NCBI RefSeq assembly: GCF_000003815.2
Contig: NC_049982.1
Span: forward strand, 27,343,944-27,407,943
Length of the DNA: 64,000 bases
Reading direction: 5' to 3'
Source: Branchiostoma floridae
Lineage: Eukaryota > Chordata > Leptocardii > Amphioxiformes > Branchiostomatidae
Shown here: piece after piece, positions 1 through 11,839 of the stretch
Position numbering within the stretch: position 1 is the first letter of the stretch
Layout of the letters: every line of letters begins with the position of its first letter
Translations under genes and position numbers: made by a program
The notes under the pieces: generated by a model
Databases searched by the model: none
What the model saw: only the letters and a program-made list of their open reading frames with translations
Told to the model about the DNA's origin: nothing

Positions 1-1585
1 TCAACGTGATGTATCAGACCCTTGTTATTGCCGTGAAAGACGTGTTGGTTTGGTGTGTGCTTAGTACATGTATATGTATGTAGTATATGTATACATTTAT
101 AGACATTTTAATCGCTTGTTACATATGATTATGGGTGGACTGATATTTTCCTCGTGGATATGTCTTGCAAATATTAGAATCATTACGTTTAAAGCATATA
201 AAATCAATCTATCAGTGGAAACCCACAGATAAGTACTGAGAAAGTATAATGTAATTCTTACACAATGGCAGAAGGCAGCTGGGTTTATGACATGTCTTTG
301 AGACTGAAAACGTGTTTAAATGTAAGCTATAAAGTAGTCCAATGAGCCTGCTTTTCACATAGCATGCATTCATAAGTACTGAGAAAGTATAATGTAATTC
401 TTACACAATGGCAGAAGACAGCTGGGTTTATGACATGTCTTTGAGACTGAAAACGTGTTTAAATGTAAGCTATAAAGTAGTCCAATGAGCCTGCTTTTCA
501 CATAGAATGCATTCATATTTCTATTGTGCGGATTAAGATATTTGACTATTTAAACCATACAGTAAAGTATTAGAACCTTGTTATACATAGAAAGTCTAGC
601 ATATCCAGCTTAGTTCAGTCTGATATGTAAGTGGTAAGTCAAGATCGATTTTTACTTTATAATAATACGCATGAAAAGATTCCAGTTACTGTATATGATT
701 GTGCAGAGAGGATTGAAATGTCATATCATGTCGTATGATATGATATCTGTAAATAAAAACCAATGGCTTTCACACAGAGTTGTCCAGAGCCAGTTTTCTC
801 CATGTACAGCTTTGTTGTAAAATACATCTTCTTAGTAGCGTGTTACAATGCGTACATTGTATATTCTGATATTTGGTCTCCATGTGTAACATCATAATTT
901 GATACCGCACTGATTTGATTTTATCAAGGAGATTTTATACATAACATGGTCTGGTCACTCGAAAACTAATGCAAGAATGCGAAAAAAAGATAAGATTATA
1001 AGAAAATTTGTCAGAAATAATGAAGGTTGTAAGAATACATAGTCCACCAAAAAGGACTGGATAATAAACATAAGATTATAATTGTTTTATTGGATATGGT
1101 CTCTGTTTTCTTTTCAAATGTCTATTGCTTGAATCTATATGGTTTGATTATCAAAAACAAACTCGAGTTCGACGATGGCACGCCCCTGTGAAATGATTAT
1201 TGACTATATTCGTTTTATTCTGTTGTAGTTCATTCCTTTGATTATGGAACCATGACCTGTGTCCTCTGTGGTGAACATAACTAGCATATATATAACTACT
1301 TAACAGCGAAAACGCTGTAAAACTAGCCCCCCGTAAAACTAGTCCTGGAGAATGGTTGTATTTAGATACAACCACAGTTATCTGCATTCGACTTCCTATA
1401 TCCGTGATGCGTTCTTTGTCTGTGTGAAGGATCCTTACATCTTGCAGGGAGACTACTACAAGTACTTGTTCCATCACCCTTACTGCCATAATTCATGAAT
1501 TGTCTCTGACTACGACCTTCGTCCCTCACAAAGAAAGTCTAACATTGAGAACGCATGAGAACCTCTGACTACTCATCAGGCACGT
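1..1585. repeat. Duplicated 3'-flank module, copy 1 (truncated by window edge)
   Basis: This stretch aligns by eye with 32270-33845 almost throughout, and with 21828-23007 over its first two thirds. Each of the latter two lies downstream of an NTase-TPR gene. No convincing coding region is visible. Its presence here implies that a third gene copy ends just left of the window. Confidence 0.8.
231..516. repeat. 143-bp tandem duplication
   Basis: Two adjacent copies of a 143-bp unit begin at 231 and 374 and are nearly identical. The homologous flanks at 22100 and 32530 hold one copy, so the duplication is private to this copy of the module. Confidence 0.9.
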
Positions 1586-1955
1586 TAACTTACATTACAG
1601 GACGGAACTATATCCATTCCCCCAACATGAACCACAATCCAAACCTCCATCCTACTGTTCAAATACAAACATTAAGGCTAACGTTGGTTTGGGATCTTTG
1701 GGGGGTGGGGTGAGATTTATAATCGTGTTACCTACAGCCGGGGAGTTTAGATACCCATGACACAACCATCCATCTCCCACCAGCTATCAAACTGCTACTA
1801 TACAATACTCAAACAACCATCAAACTTTCAATATGCAAAAATGAAAGCCAAAGAAGTTACACAACATAACGTTACATATTCCCCTATCCACACAATCAAT
1901 GTAACATCAAACACATTTTATTGTCTTGTAATGACCTACCCATATACGAAATTTC
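1586..1955. other. Intergenic, nothing recognised
   Basis: AT-rich sequence between the flank module and the LINE. The open frame that begins at 1757 runs into the LINE, but its first ~70 codons lie outside the element and look fortuitous. Confidence 0.6.
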
Positions 1956-1970
1956 AAATCAGTCCATCCA
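1956..1970. repeat. LINE target-site duplication, left copy
   Basis: The 15-bp word AAATCAGTCCATCCA here is repeated exactly at 5003-5017, directly after the poly-A tail of the LINE. This fixes the 5' truncation point of the insertion. Confidence 0.9.
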
Positions 1971-4900
1971 AAAAATCACATGGAGCATATGTAAGAGCTA
2001 GAGCCAAATGGAGAGAGGAGGGGGAAAAACCTACTAAGTACTTCTTAAACTTGGAAAAGAAAAGAGGAAGTGACAAGGATATTAACTTGTTATCCATTGA
2101 TGGGAGAGAAATTAGTAGAGACTCAGATATTCTTAGTGAATGTAAGGATTACTATGAACAACTATACCAGGAAGACAATATAAGTGATATAGATATGGAT
2201 CAGTACTTAGAAAGTGTACAGTTAGAAAATATCTTGAGCCAGACTGACAGAGAATTCTTAGATAAACCTATTACTAAAGATGAATGTAAGGATGCCCTTT
2301 TCTCCATGAAAGAAAACAAAAGCCCTGGCCTTAATGGTATTCCCTCAGAATTTTTTAAGATGTTTTGGCCCTATATAGGAGACCTAGTTTATAATTCTAT
2401 CCAGGAAACATTGGTAGAAGGTAAAATGTCTGTTTCACAAAGACGTGCAATGCTAAGATTAATACACACAAAAAATGAACGCAACCACCTAGACAACTGG
2501 AGACCAATTAGCCTTCTCAACACTGAATATAAAATATTTGCCTTTGTTCTTGCCAACAGACTTAAGAGAGTTTTACACAAGTTGATTAATAATGACCAAA
2601 CAGCTTATATCAAGGGTAGATTCATTGGACAAAATGTAAGACTGATTAATGATGTTATTGAATATGCTAAAACCCAAAATATCCCTGGAGCAGTAATCTT
2701 CCTGGATTTTACTAAAGCTTTTGACACTTTGAATAGAAAATTTATGTGGAAGGTTCTAGACAAATTCAACTTTGGCTCCTCGTTTATCAGTGCAATAAAA
2801 TGCATGTATAATGACATTAGCAGCACCATCAGTAATAGAGGATGGTTATCTGATTTCTTTCCCTTAGAGAGAGGCATACGCCAAGGCTGTCCCATATCTG
2901 CTCTTCTATTCATCCTCACAGTAGAGATTATGGCTGTAAAGATCAGACAGGCACAAGACGTGGAAGGTAAAGTTAAAACCCATTCTAATGAAACTGTTGA
3001 CATTAAAATCTCACAGGTAGCTGATGATACTACCTTGTTTGTATCTGACCTGACATCAATGGAAAATGCCTTCAGACTTATTCAAGATTTTTGTAATGTG
3101 TCAAGCCTAAATTTAAATGTAAAAAAGTGTGAAGGTTTATGGATTGGATCCTATGTTGACAGACAAGACACCCCCTTGGGTATATCTTGGCCAAAGACAC
3201 CTATAAAATCCTTAGGTATTTACTTCTGTAACTCATCCCTACACCATGAATGTGAACTGCTAAACTGGAAGAAAAAGATAGAAAGACTGAAAACCACACT
3301 ACAAATCTGGAAAGGTAGAAACCTAACTCTATATGGAAAAGTTACTGTCTTAAAATCCCTTGCCCTTTCACAAATAATCTATAATATGTCTATGATTCTT
3401 ACCCCACCTTGGCTGATAAACATTGTAAAGAAAGAAATGTTTACTTTCCTGTGGAATGGTAAAAAAGATAAGATTAAAAGAGATATTGTTAGCCAACCTA
3501 TTCAGTTGGGAGGATTAGGCCTCACAAACTTAGATATCCAAAGACAAGCCCTGCTTGCATCCTGGATACCAAGATTAGTGACGAATGACAACGCAAGATG
3601 GAAAGTTATTGCTTTAACATTTTATAAACTCCCTTGGTCAAGACAATTTACTATTACATATGAACTTTACTTCTGATAAAGATGGTCCTGACATGAGTAA
3701 ATTCCCCACATTTTATAAACAGGTAATATCATCCTTCCACTCTGCTGGTGGAGGAGGAAAGAACAAACCCTCTAGTGTAAGTGAAATAATGGGAGAAACT
3801 ATATGGTGCAACAAATATATAAGATCACAAGGTAAAACAATTTTCTTTCCAACCTGGATAAATAAAGACATAATATTCATAAAAGACATTTTCCCCTTTG
3901 ACAGGTTCATGTCTCTAGATCACTACCCTCAGCTTAACCTAAACACAAGACCTAATGGTATTATTGAATATATAACTCTGTTTCAAGCTATACCTCTTAC
4001 ATGGAAGAATGCAATAAGAAACCATAGAGGCCCAATTCCTTATCAAAGATTAGAGCTTAACACCATTTCCCCATGTATATTTGATGGTAAAACAACAAAA
4101 CAAATGAAAAGCAAGAACACCTGCAAATTGTTATACAATACATTAGTGCAGGCACAGGCCAAGGAACCAACATGCTGTAAAAGATGGCAATCCATATTTC
4201 CTACTGAAACCCTGGCTTGGGAAAATATCTGGAGATGGTTAAGCACACAGACCTGTATAGACACTAGGTTAGCAGAGTTAAACTACAAACTATTACACCG
4301 GATATTACCATGTGCGCACAATCTGCACAAATGGGGTATTGAGGATGAAACTGGACATATATATGATGCAACATGAACCCTTTGTAGCAATGGAAGCATA
4401 GAAGACTATGAACATATGTTCTTTAAATGTGAAAGACTGTGTAATTTCTGGGAATTAGTTAACACATACGTACCCTTGCCCAACATAAAAATTACTTTTC
4501 AGGAGGTTTTATTTGGAAAAATTGATCATTTAATAACTGCTAAAGACCAGAAAAATAGAACCTTTACTGTTACTGTGGCTAAATGGACAATCTTTAAAAC
4601 TTGGATCTGGCATAGAAAAGACCCACACCTATGCATAACTAACCTCTTTAATGTCTTTAAAAAGGACTTTGAAGAACAGCCAATGTAGATTGATTGTACA
4701 AATTTACTATTGATATTCTGGCATGAACCCCACCTATTGTTAGACTACTCCATGTTTGATCATAGTGTAATAACAGACTGTACATATTCCTTAAGGTTTC
4801 CCAGTATTTGACAAATGTACTACATGTGTTTGTCTTCCCTGACTGTTTCACTGCCCATGTACTGCATGTTAATGTTATTCGTCCAGACACACCAGTATAT

Positions 4901-5002
4901 GTTATCCCTCCATGTGCAATAGTACTCGACTGTACAAACACTAGTCTTAGTGGTTGACAAATGTACCATTGTTGTTGATGTTTTAAATTAAAAAAAAAAA
5001 AA
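1971..5002 (+). mobile_element. 5'-truncated non-LTR retrotransposon (L1/Tx1-like LINE)
   Basis: A ~3.0-kb insertion bounded by a perfect 15-bp target duplication and ending in an A-run at 4988-5005. It carries the reverse transcriptase and the 3' part of ORF2, including a Cys-rich knuckle region. The endonuclease and ORF1 are missing, as expected for a 5' truncation. The RT motifs resemble the L1/Tx1 lineage; a full classification needs alignment. The flanks and tail are directly visible; the clade is inferred. Confidence 0.93.
1973..4688 (+). pseudogene. LINE ORF2 remnant: reverse transcriptase, broken
   Basis: The frame from 1973 to 3676 encodes a reverse transcriptase: NWRPISLLN near 2490, LDFTKAFD near 2705, RGIRQGCP near 2870, and a catalytic VADD near 3020 where Y/FADD is usual. 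The reading frame shifts between about 3640 and 3676 and continues at 3660-4376. A TGA at 4374-4376 then interrupts it just before a Cys/His knuckle (residues LCS...HMFFKC), after which it runs to 4688. The frameshift, the nonsense codon and the missing endonuclease make it a dead copy. The first ~70 residues of the open frame starting at 1757 are host flank. Confidence 0.9.
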
Positions 5003-5017
5003 AAATCAGTCCATCCA
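5003..5017. repeat. LINE target-site duplication, right copy
   Basis: Exact copy of the 15 bp at 1956-1970, following the poly-A run. Confidence 0.9.
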
Positions 5018-5621
5018 GACGTTCTCTATTTATCTGCGGCGAACAGACATCGCAGACATCGCTCGGACATACAAACAGCACTCACATGACGCTGCCGTTT
5101 TCCCAAAGAACGCAGGCACGAGTTTTCCCGTGGACTGGACACGGGTGTTTTTCAGAGATAAAGTGACCGTGACAACAATGATGCTGACTCTGCTTCGTCT
5201 CAACTCAAGTTCTTTCCGCTATTTCTCTCCAGACAAGACAGCTGACAATGGTCTACTTAAACTGCATGACATTAATTATTACATCTCACCTGTTACCGGA
5301 TTCGGTAGGAGTTCACTTCGTAGATAGGTGTGTTAGCCTGTCTGACATGTGTGGTTTTTAGTGGTAAGAACAAGTACATGTGTGCGTTTGTGTCTTCGTC
5401 CGAACACAGATGGACTCCCATTGTCTGACTCTTTGAACCAACACGACGCCTGCAGTTGACCTCGAATCGTTGTAGTTGTAGCAAACATTGCTAGGAGACG
5501 CTTTTGATCCATGAATTGCAGAACGGAATGATGATTCTTTGACAGGTAGGTGATTCCAGCTTTAGTATTACTTTCTTGGTGAATATGCATAAAAGAGTAT
5601 GTACTGATTGAGAAACTCCGT
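5018..5621. other. Region upstream of gene A, nothing certain
   Basis: Short open frames occur on both strands but none shows a recognisable domain. The true 5' exon or promoter of gene A should lie here or left of the LINE. The sequence before gene B's ATG (24750-25070) has no clear counterpart here, so the two copies differ in their 5' ends. Confidence 0.5.
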
Positions 5622-6296
5622 GTGGCGGACGCGAAGGGCAGGAGGTACGGACTAGCCCGTGCGGAGACAGGCTACCTCCGTGCCCTGGTGGACGCCGTGG
5701 CTGACAAGGACAGGCTGGCGGAAGTAGAGCTGCTCAAAAGTCTGGGCGACGTGAACTTGGAGAAGGGAAGACTCGGGAAGGATAGAGGGAAGTTCAACAT
5801 GGCCATGGCGCTTTACGTGGCTGCTATAGTCCGATGTCACCATCGGGATCAGGGAGAAGGTATAGAACACCGGTACAAATACGCGGAGAGACTTTTACAA
5901 GGGGTGACGTCAAAGGGGTCACAGGATAAGGAACAACAAACTGAAAATAAGGAAAAAACTTCACCTGCAAAGGTGGCTAAAACGTTTCAAAACATGGACA
6001 AGAAACGGGCTACTGGTTGTAACACAGACATTGTGCTGGTTGGATACGCACAATTAATGGTAGAGGGAATAGTAAACGACAACAACATGTTAGAAACAGA
6101 AGCGATCAAAAGCCTCGGTGACGTGTACCTGAAAAGAGGAACAGAAACTGGAGACACTAGAGACTTGACCAAAGCTACTGCTCTGTACAACACGGCACTG
6201 GCGCGGTGTAACAACGTTCAGGGAACAGTTGCCATTGTCCATCGCTTACTGTACACAGCAAAAATCAGGCAGGACATCACCACAAAAAGCATAAAG
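5622..6296 (+). CDS. NTase-TPR gene A, exon 1
   Basis: First recognised coding exon of a large TPR protein. It encodes about 225 residues with two divergent TPR-like blocks: one around SLGDVNLEKGR with a following ALYVAAIVRC, and one around SLGDVYLKRGTE with ALYNTALARC. The frame is open upstream to 5583 without an ATG, and the first in-frame start-like codon is GTG at 5622, so the true start or a preceding exon is unresolved. It ends at a GTGAGT donor after 6296, in phase 0. The same exon ends gene B's exon 1 at 25823 with about 90% similar sequence. Confidence 0.8.
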
Positions 6297-6656
6297 GTGA
6301 GTGATAGTGATTAACATAATTTATGCACCTCCAATTGTTTTTTTAGCCTCTGCTAAGATTTTAATCAATATCTTTGAGGAAATAATAGTTGCAGAAGTCT
6401 TGAACTTACTTTGACAATTTTTGGAGTCTGTGTATATCTTATGACGGCTTAATGATGATATGTGCCCTGTCATATTTGGCCAATGTAGTCAATGATGCCC
6501 CAATAAACAACCAGTCACCACATTTACTACATACACTTTTACGTTGACCTTTCTCCAGTCACGTCAGGTGCTTTATATTACCCTCTACCATTGGGCAAAG
6601 TCCAATTATGCGTTTAAGCGTTAATCATTCTTGGCCTTTTCTATCGGTTCTTGTAG

Positions 6657-6772
6657 AAGTCAACTCGAACGAAACGACAACAAAACGTGAGAGGACGGAA
6701 GGACCACATCTCTCCCTTCTCAACTGCAACCTTAAATGACAGCACTAATGACCAAATGCACCGTCTGCACAG
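6657..6772 (+). CDS. NTase-TPR gene A, exon 2
   Basis: A 116-nt exon after a TTGTAG acceptor and before a GTAGAT donor. It is open in the frame inherited from exon 1 (38 codons plus 2 nt) and rich in Lys/Arg/Gln and Ser/Thr, so probably a linker. Gene B has an equally long open counterpart at 26210-26325, which supports the call. Confidence 0.75.
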
Positions 6773-6883
6773 GTAGATACAAGGATTGCTGTTATTTTCT
6801 TTTATTGATATTGACTACCCTATAAGGTATTATCTCGGTGCATCGTAGAATAATGTAATAGACATTTCGTTATTCCTCTTTAG

Positions 6884-6934
6884 TGTCCCGGAACTGCGGA
6901 AAGCTGAAAACCAGACAGGAGTCGACGCTGACAT
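6884..6934 (+). CDS. NTase-TPR gene A, exon 3
   Basis: A 51-nt exon (CTTTAG acceptor, GTTAGT donor) encoding a short acidic linker, including PELRKAEN. Phase 2 on both sides agrees with exons 2 and 4, and the gene B counterpart at 26437-26487 has identical length. Confidence 0.72.
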
Positions 6935-7881
6935 GTTAGTGCCACCAAGTTCTTTTTTCTAGTTATCACAAGTGTTTAAAAGAATTCTCTTAAAATGTAC
7001 ATTCTCTTATTCGTACTGTGTTATACCTAACCTTTCTACTAATGCAAATATCCACAGTCAACTCAAGACGCGTAATGATATTTGGTATTTGGGTAGACAT
7101 AGGTAAAAGCAAAGTACATGTATGATTGTTGACCTTTCTGTGGCCTGCTGTACTGCAGCTGAACCCCCGGTTTGTTATTTCGTACTCTGAGCATGTCCCT
7201 TCACGGTTTCAAAAATAAGTGGTGTAACTTTGGTCCCCATGCAGCCTTTCGGAAACCGTAGGGGATTTGAGACTTTGAATGCTAGGTTGTCCTAAAGATT
7301 GGTATCTAATATGCATGATAAATGAGAAAATTGACGTATCAATCTGCTTTGTTTATTCATAGTAGGCTTTCACACATATGGAAAATGTATTTGAGAAACA
7401 GAGGGATATAATGTAGATAGACTTAAGATATACTAATAAATATTTATCTGCATCATATGCGAATGAAATATCTATTATATTAGTAGTAGTCCGCTGTGTT
7501 CTGCTGCTGCAATGGTCTTAGGCACTCTGCAACTGCGATCAGTCTTTCTTCAACTCTTTCCACTGTTCAGCATATCTTAAGTCATATATTATATCCAATA
7601 TCAAACAGTGAAATATAATAATATGAATTTTAAGATACAGTAATGTTTAATGAAGGGGGGCTCATATCATTTTGCTGATATACATCAGTTTAAAATGCAA
7701 GAATATCCTACATTCATTTGAATAATTGATTTCTAATAAGATCTTGTTATTCTATTCCATGTCCATGTTTATTTCAACTTTAATTTTAACTCAGATGAAC
7801 AGTGCTACAAATTCTTTACTATTCGCGATCGAATGATAAACCATTTTGTAATAGTTTTATCTTATGATGACATATCTACAG
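6935..7881. other. Gene A intron 3
   Basis: AT-rich intron of about 950 bp. No further exon or known element is evident. Intron 1 (6297-6656) and intron 4 (7989-8266) likewise show nothing beyond splice sites. Confidence 0.6.
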
Positions 7882-7988
7882 TGTATACAAAGAACATCTA
7901 CATGATGGCTGCAGGGCCCTGCAGACTGGAGATCTGGACAAAGCAGAAGAAAGTTTTGCAGCTGCGCTCAAATCTGTTCATGTACAAG
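7882..7988 (+). CDS. NTase-TPR gene A, exon 4
   Basis: A 107-nt exon (CTACAG acceptor, GTAAGT donor) encoding a TPR-like helix pair: [20 protein letters not shown] followed by [11 protein letters not shown]. Its frame leads straight into exon 5. The counterpart in gene B is 27217-27323, with the same length and phases. Confidence 0.82.
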
Positions 7989-8266
7989 GTAAGTCTAAGA
8001 ATATGAACTTAGTTCAAATAATCTAAACGTGACTGCTGATACATGGTTCACGATCCTTGATTGTTTTCGACACACAGATGCGGTCTCTATAATATTATGT
8101 ATTTTCATGTTACTGCCATGAAGGTGTTTCAGATACGACTTATGGAAGCACTGATGACCACGACCTTTGTGGGGTTTTACCAGAAAAGTACAATGTGCAA
8201 ATACAAATATAAAATCATCATGAAGTAGTAAAAACAAAATTGCGACTGAGACATTTCAACTTACAG

Positions 8267-11200
8267 GTCAACACAGAAAGGAGGCAGAGCCCCTGTACAA
8301 GTTGGGCAATGTCTATCTGAAGAGAGGAATCCAGTCAAAGGACGGAGGAGATTTCACCAAGGCTGCAGCACTCTGTAATGCAGCTCTGGTAAGATCAAGT
8401 AGAGAAGATATTGTGCAAGCAAGCAAGGAAATAGTTCAAGCATTTGTTAAGGAAGTCCTGAAGATCGGACTGAAGGTAGACAGTGATAATACAGAGAGGC
8501 ACAAATTGATGCTGAAGGCTGATAGGGACTATGTAGAAAAAGAGATTAAAAAGATTGAACAAGAAGTAGATCCTTATAGCCTTGATGACGAGGACCCAAA
8601 GATAAAAGAAGTGGAAATGAAGAGGGTGGAAGCAATCAAAGCATTGTGTCAGACAATCGTTCATCAGCGTAACGCGTTCATAGCTGGTCTTGTAGATGAA
8701 TGTATGAACTTCAAGGTAATGGGCCGCCCTCCCTGTAAGTACGCCATGATAGGTTTGGGTTCACAAGCCACAGGATTGGTAACTCCATACTCTGATCTGG
8801 AGTTTGCCATTTTGGTAGAGGACGAAGCCGAACCTAATGTGAGCTATTTCCGCAACCTCACACATTATCTGCATCTCAAGGTGATTAATCTGGGAGAAAC
8901 CATTCTCCCTGCCATGGGGATTAAGTCTCTTAATGACTTCTACTCCGGTGACCCACTAGACAGCTGGTTCTATGACTCAGTAACACCGCGCGGCTTTGCG
9001 TTTGATGGAGCCATGAGACATGCGTGCAAGACTCCACTGGGAAGGGGCAGAAATGGCCAACTCATTCACACACCAAGCAATATGACCAACGTTCTGAAAG
9101 AAGACCTTACTCTCCATTTAAAGAAAGGATACCATCTCGCTAGCATATTGGGAAATATATCCCTTATTACAGGAGAACAGGGCTTGGTAGATTCATACAG
9201 GTCGTTATTGACTCAGCAACTTCGAAACAATGACGGGAGAGTTTCTCTGGTAATGGCAAATGAATTATTGGGTGATATTACATCGACTTTTCACATCCAA
9301 CCTCTCACTACCAAACTGCGGAACGTTAAGAAAGAAATCTATCGGTTTTCAAGCCTTGCAGTGTTCTTTTGGGCGCTACTTCATAACATACAACCGACCA
9401 CAATCTGGGAGACTGTTCAGGAGCTACGAAACAGTAAAGTCGTCACTAGTAATAACGCACATCACTTGATGGTGCTGGTCAGTATCTCAGCAGAACTGAG
9501 ACTGCGGACATACATGAACAATGGTGGTCAGGTGGAAAACATGTCAGTCTTATGGTCAATGTCAACCGATACGGGCATCGAGGAGAAATTACAGAAAGTG
9601 TTTTACATCTCAAATACAAAACAGCTCATGAGATATTACTATACAGAAAGACCCCTGAAACACTTTATTTCACAGCTGACTGACACCAAACCGGAGATAG
9701 AACCGCCAATCTTCTTTGACAATTCTTCAGAGCTGAAAGCAGAGGTATATGAAAGTCTTTGTGATTTCGAAAATCTCAAGACATGCTCAGAACAAACGCT
9801 GCACAGTTATCTATCGAAGTATGGTAAAAACACCGCACACAGTGATGTTGCATCCTCACTTGACACATTGGCTTTTGCTTTGGGGGCACTTGGTAATCAC
9901 AAAAAGGCTATTCGCTATTATGAACAGTCATTACAAATGAAGCGGAGTATATACGGGGAGGACACTGCACATCCTGACATTGCCTTATCACTTAAAAACT
10001 TCGGGGATGCCTGTGGAAACCTTGGGGATCACAGACAGGCGATCAGCTATCATGAACAGGCGCTTCAGATGACGCAGAATATTCATGGTGAGGACACTGC
10101 ACATCCTGACATCACCGCTACACTTAACAGCTTGGGTGCCGCCTGGAGTTACCTTGGTGATCACAGAAAGGCGATCAGCTATTATGAACAGTCACTACAG
10201 ATGACGCGGAGTATCTATGGAGTAGACACTGCACATAATGACATCGCCGCTTCACTTAACAACTTGGGTAGCACCTGGCGCGACCTTGGTGATCACAGAA
10301 AGGCGGTAAGTTATTATGAACAGTCACTACAGATGAGGCGGAGTATGTATGGTGAGGGTACTACACATCCTGACATCGCCAGCTCACTTAACAACTTGGG
10401 TGCCGCCTGGGGTGACCTTGATGATCACAGAAAGGCCGTAAGCTATTATGAACAGTCACTAAAGATGAACCGGAGTATCTACGGTGAGGGCAACGTACAT
10501 CCTGCCATCGCCAGCCTACTTAACAACTTGGGCACCACCTGGGGCGCCCTTGGTGATCACAGAAATGCGGTAAGCTATTATGAACACGCACTGCAGATGA
10601 GGCGGAGTATCTATGGTGAGGACACCGCACATCCTGACATCGCCAGCTCACTTAACAACTTGGGTAACGCCTGGGGTGACCTCGATGATAACAGAAAGGC
10701 CGTAAGCTATTATGAACAGTCACTGCAAATGAATTGGAGTATGTATGGGGTAGACACTGTACATCCTGGCATCGCCGGCTCACTTTACAACTTGGGTAAC
10801 ACTTGGAGTAGACTTGGGGATCACAGAAAGGCGGTCAACTATCTTGAACAGTCACTACAGATGAACCGTAGTATCTACGGTAAGGACACTGCACATCCTG
10901 ACATCGCTAGTTCACTTAACATGTTGGGTAACGCTTTGGGCGACCTTGGTGATCATAGAAAGGCGCTCAGCTATTATGAGCAGTCACTACAGATGTGGCG
11001 GAGTATCTATGAAGTAAACACTGTACATCCTGACATCGCTAGCTCACTTTACAACTTGGGTAACACTTGGTTTAAACTTGGTGATCACAGAAAGGCGGTC
11101 AGCTATTATGAGCAGTCACTACAGATGAGGTGGATTATCTTTGGTGAGGACACTGCACATCCTGGCATCGCTAGCTCACTTAACAACTTGGGTAACGCCT

Positions 11201-11445
11201 GGGGTGAACTTGGTGATCACAGAAAGGCCGTTAGCTATTATGAACAGTCACTACAGATGATGCGGGGTATCTATGGTGAGGATACCGTACATCCTGACAT
11301 CGCCAGCTCACTTTACAACTTGGGTGACACCTGGAGTGAACTTGGTGATCACAGAAATGCGGTCAGATATCATGAACAGTCACTACAGATGAGCCGTAGT
11401 ATCTATGGTGAGGGCACCGCACACAGCACGAAAATGAATATTTAA
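8267..11445 (+). CDS. NTase-TPR gene A, exon 5: GlnD/DUF294-like nucleotidyltransferase domain plus twelve TPRs
   Basis: Large terminal exon after a TTACAG acceptor. Order of domains: a TPR-like block ([12 protein letters not shown]), a charged helical linker, then a nucleotidyltransferase core with [19 protein letters not shown] (nt 8751-8811). Here the GS and the D-x-E pair fit the Pol-beta-fold GlnD/DUF294 pattern. A helical region follows ([11 protein letters not shown] to [10 protein letters not shown]) that resembles the helical C-terminal part of DUF294 proteins, then twelve tandem 44-residue TPRs (132-nt units; consensus [15 protein letters not shown], then [16 protein letters not shown]). 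Adjacent repeats are nearly identical as DNA, suggesting ongoing unit duplication or conversion. Exons 1-5 together read 1375 codons in one frame. The stop at 11443-11445 is supplied by the inverted repeat of the inserted transposon, and the native end lies at 15492-15733. Probably cytoplasmic; the function is unknown and an innate-sensing role is only a guess. Confidence 0.85.
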
Positions 11446-11839
11446 GCATACTTTCCGAGATACTTAAATGTAGCCTAAAGGTGGGAAAATATTTCCGCAG
11501 AGATTACGGTATCGTAAAGACCACGGAAACCATGGTTTTACATTTCCGTAACCTTTCCGTATTCGTTAAGGCCCATTAAATACATGTAATATCTTTACAT
11601 AACCTTTAAGCATCCTTATATGTGCCGTACATGAAACGGGTATTGCTTATGTACAGAAAACATCTACAGGCTTTGAACCGACCATACGTTCACATACAAT
11701 CAGTTAACCTTCGCCTTTTTTTTTATTTTCGTGGTTCTCTAAGGTGGAAATTACCAATAGGAGATGATATCTTTTCATTGCCCTTCCGTTACAATTGATC
11801 TCATTTACATACTCTTATTAGAATAGGTCTATGGAGACC

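Noticed and set aside
5130-5327. Small frame upstream of gene A as a first exon
   Set aside because: No splice donor in a suitable frame and no similarity to gene B's start.
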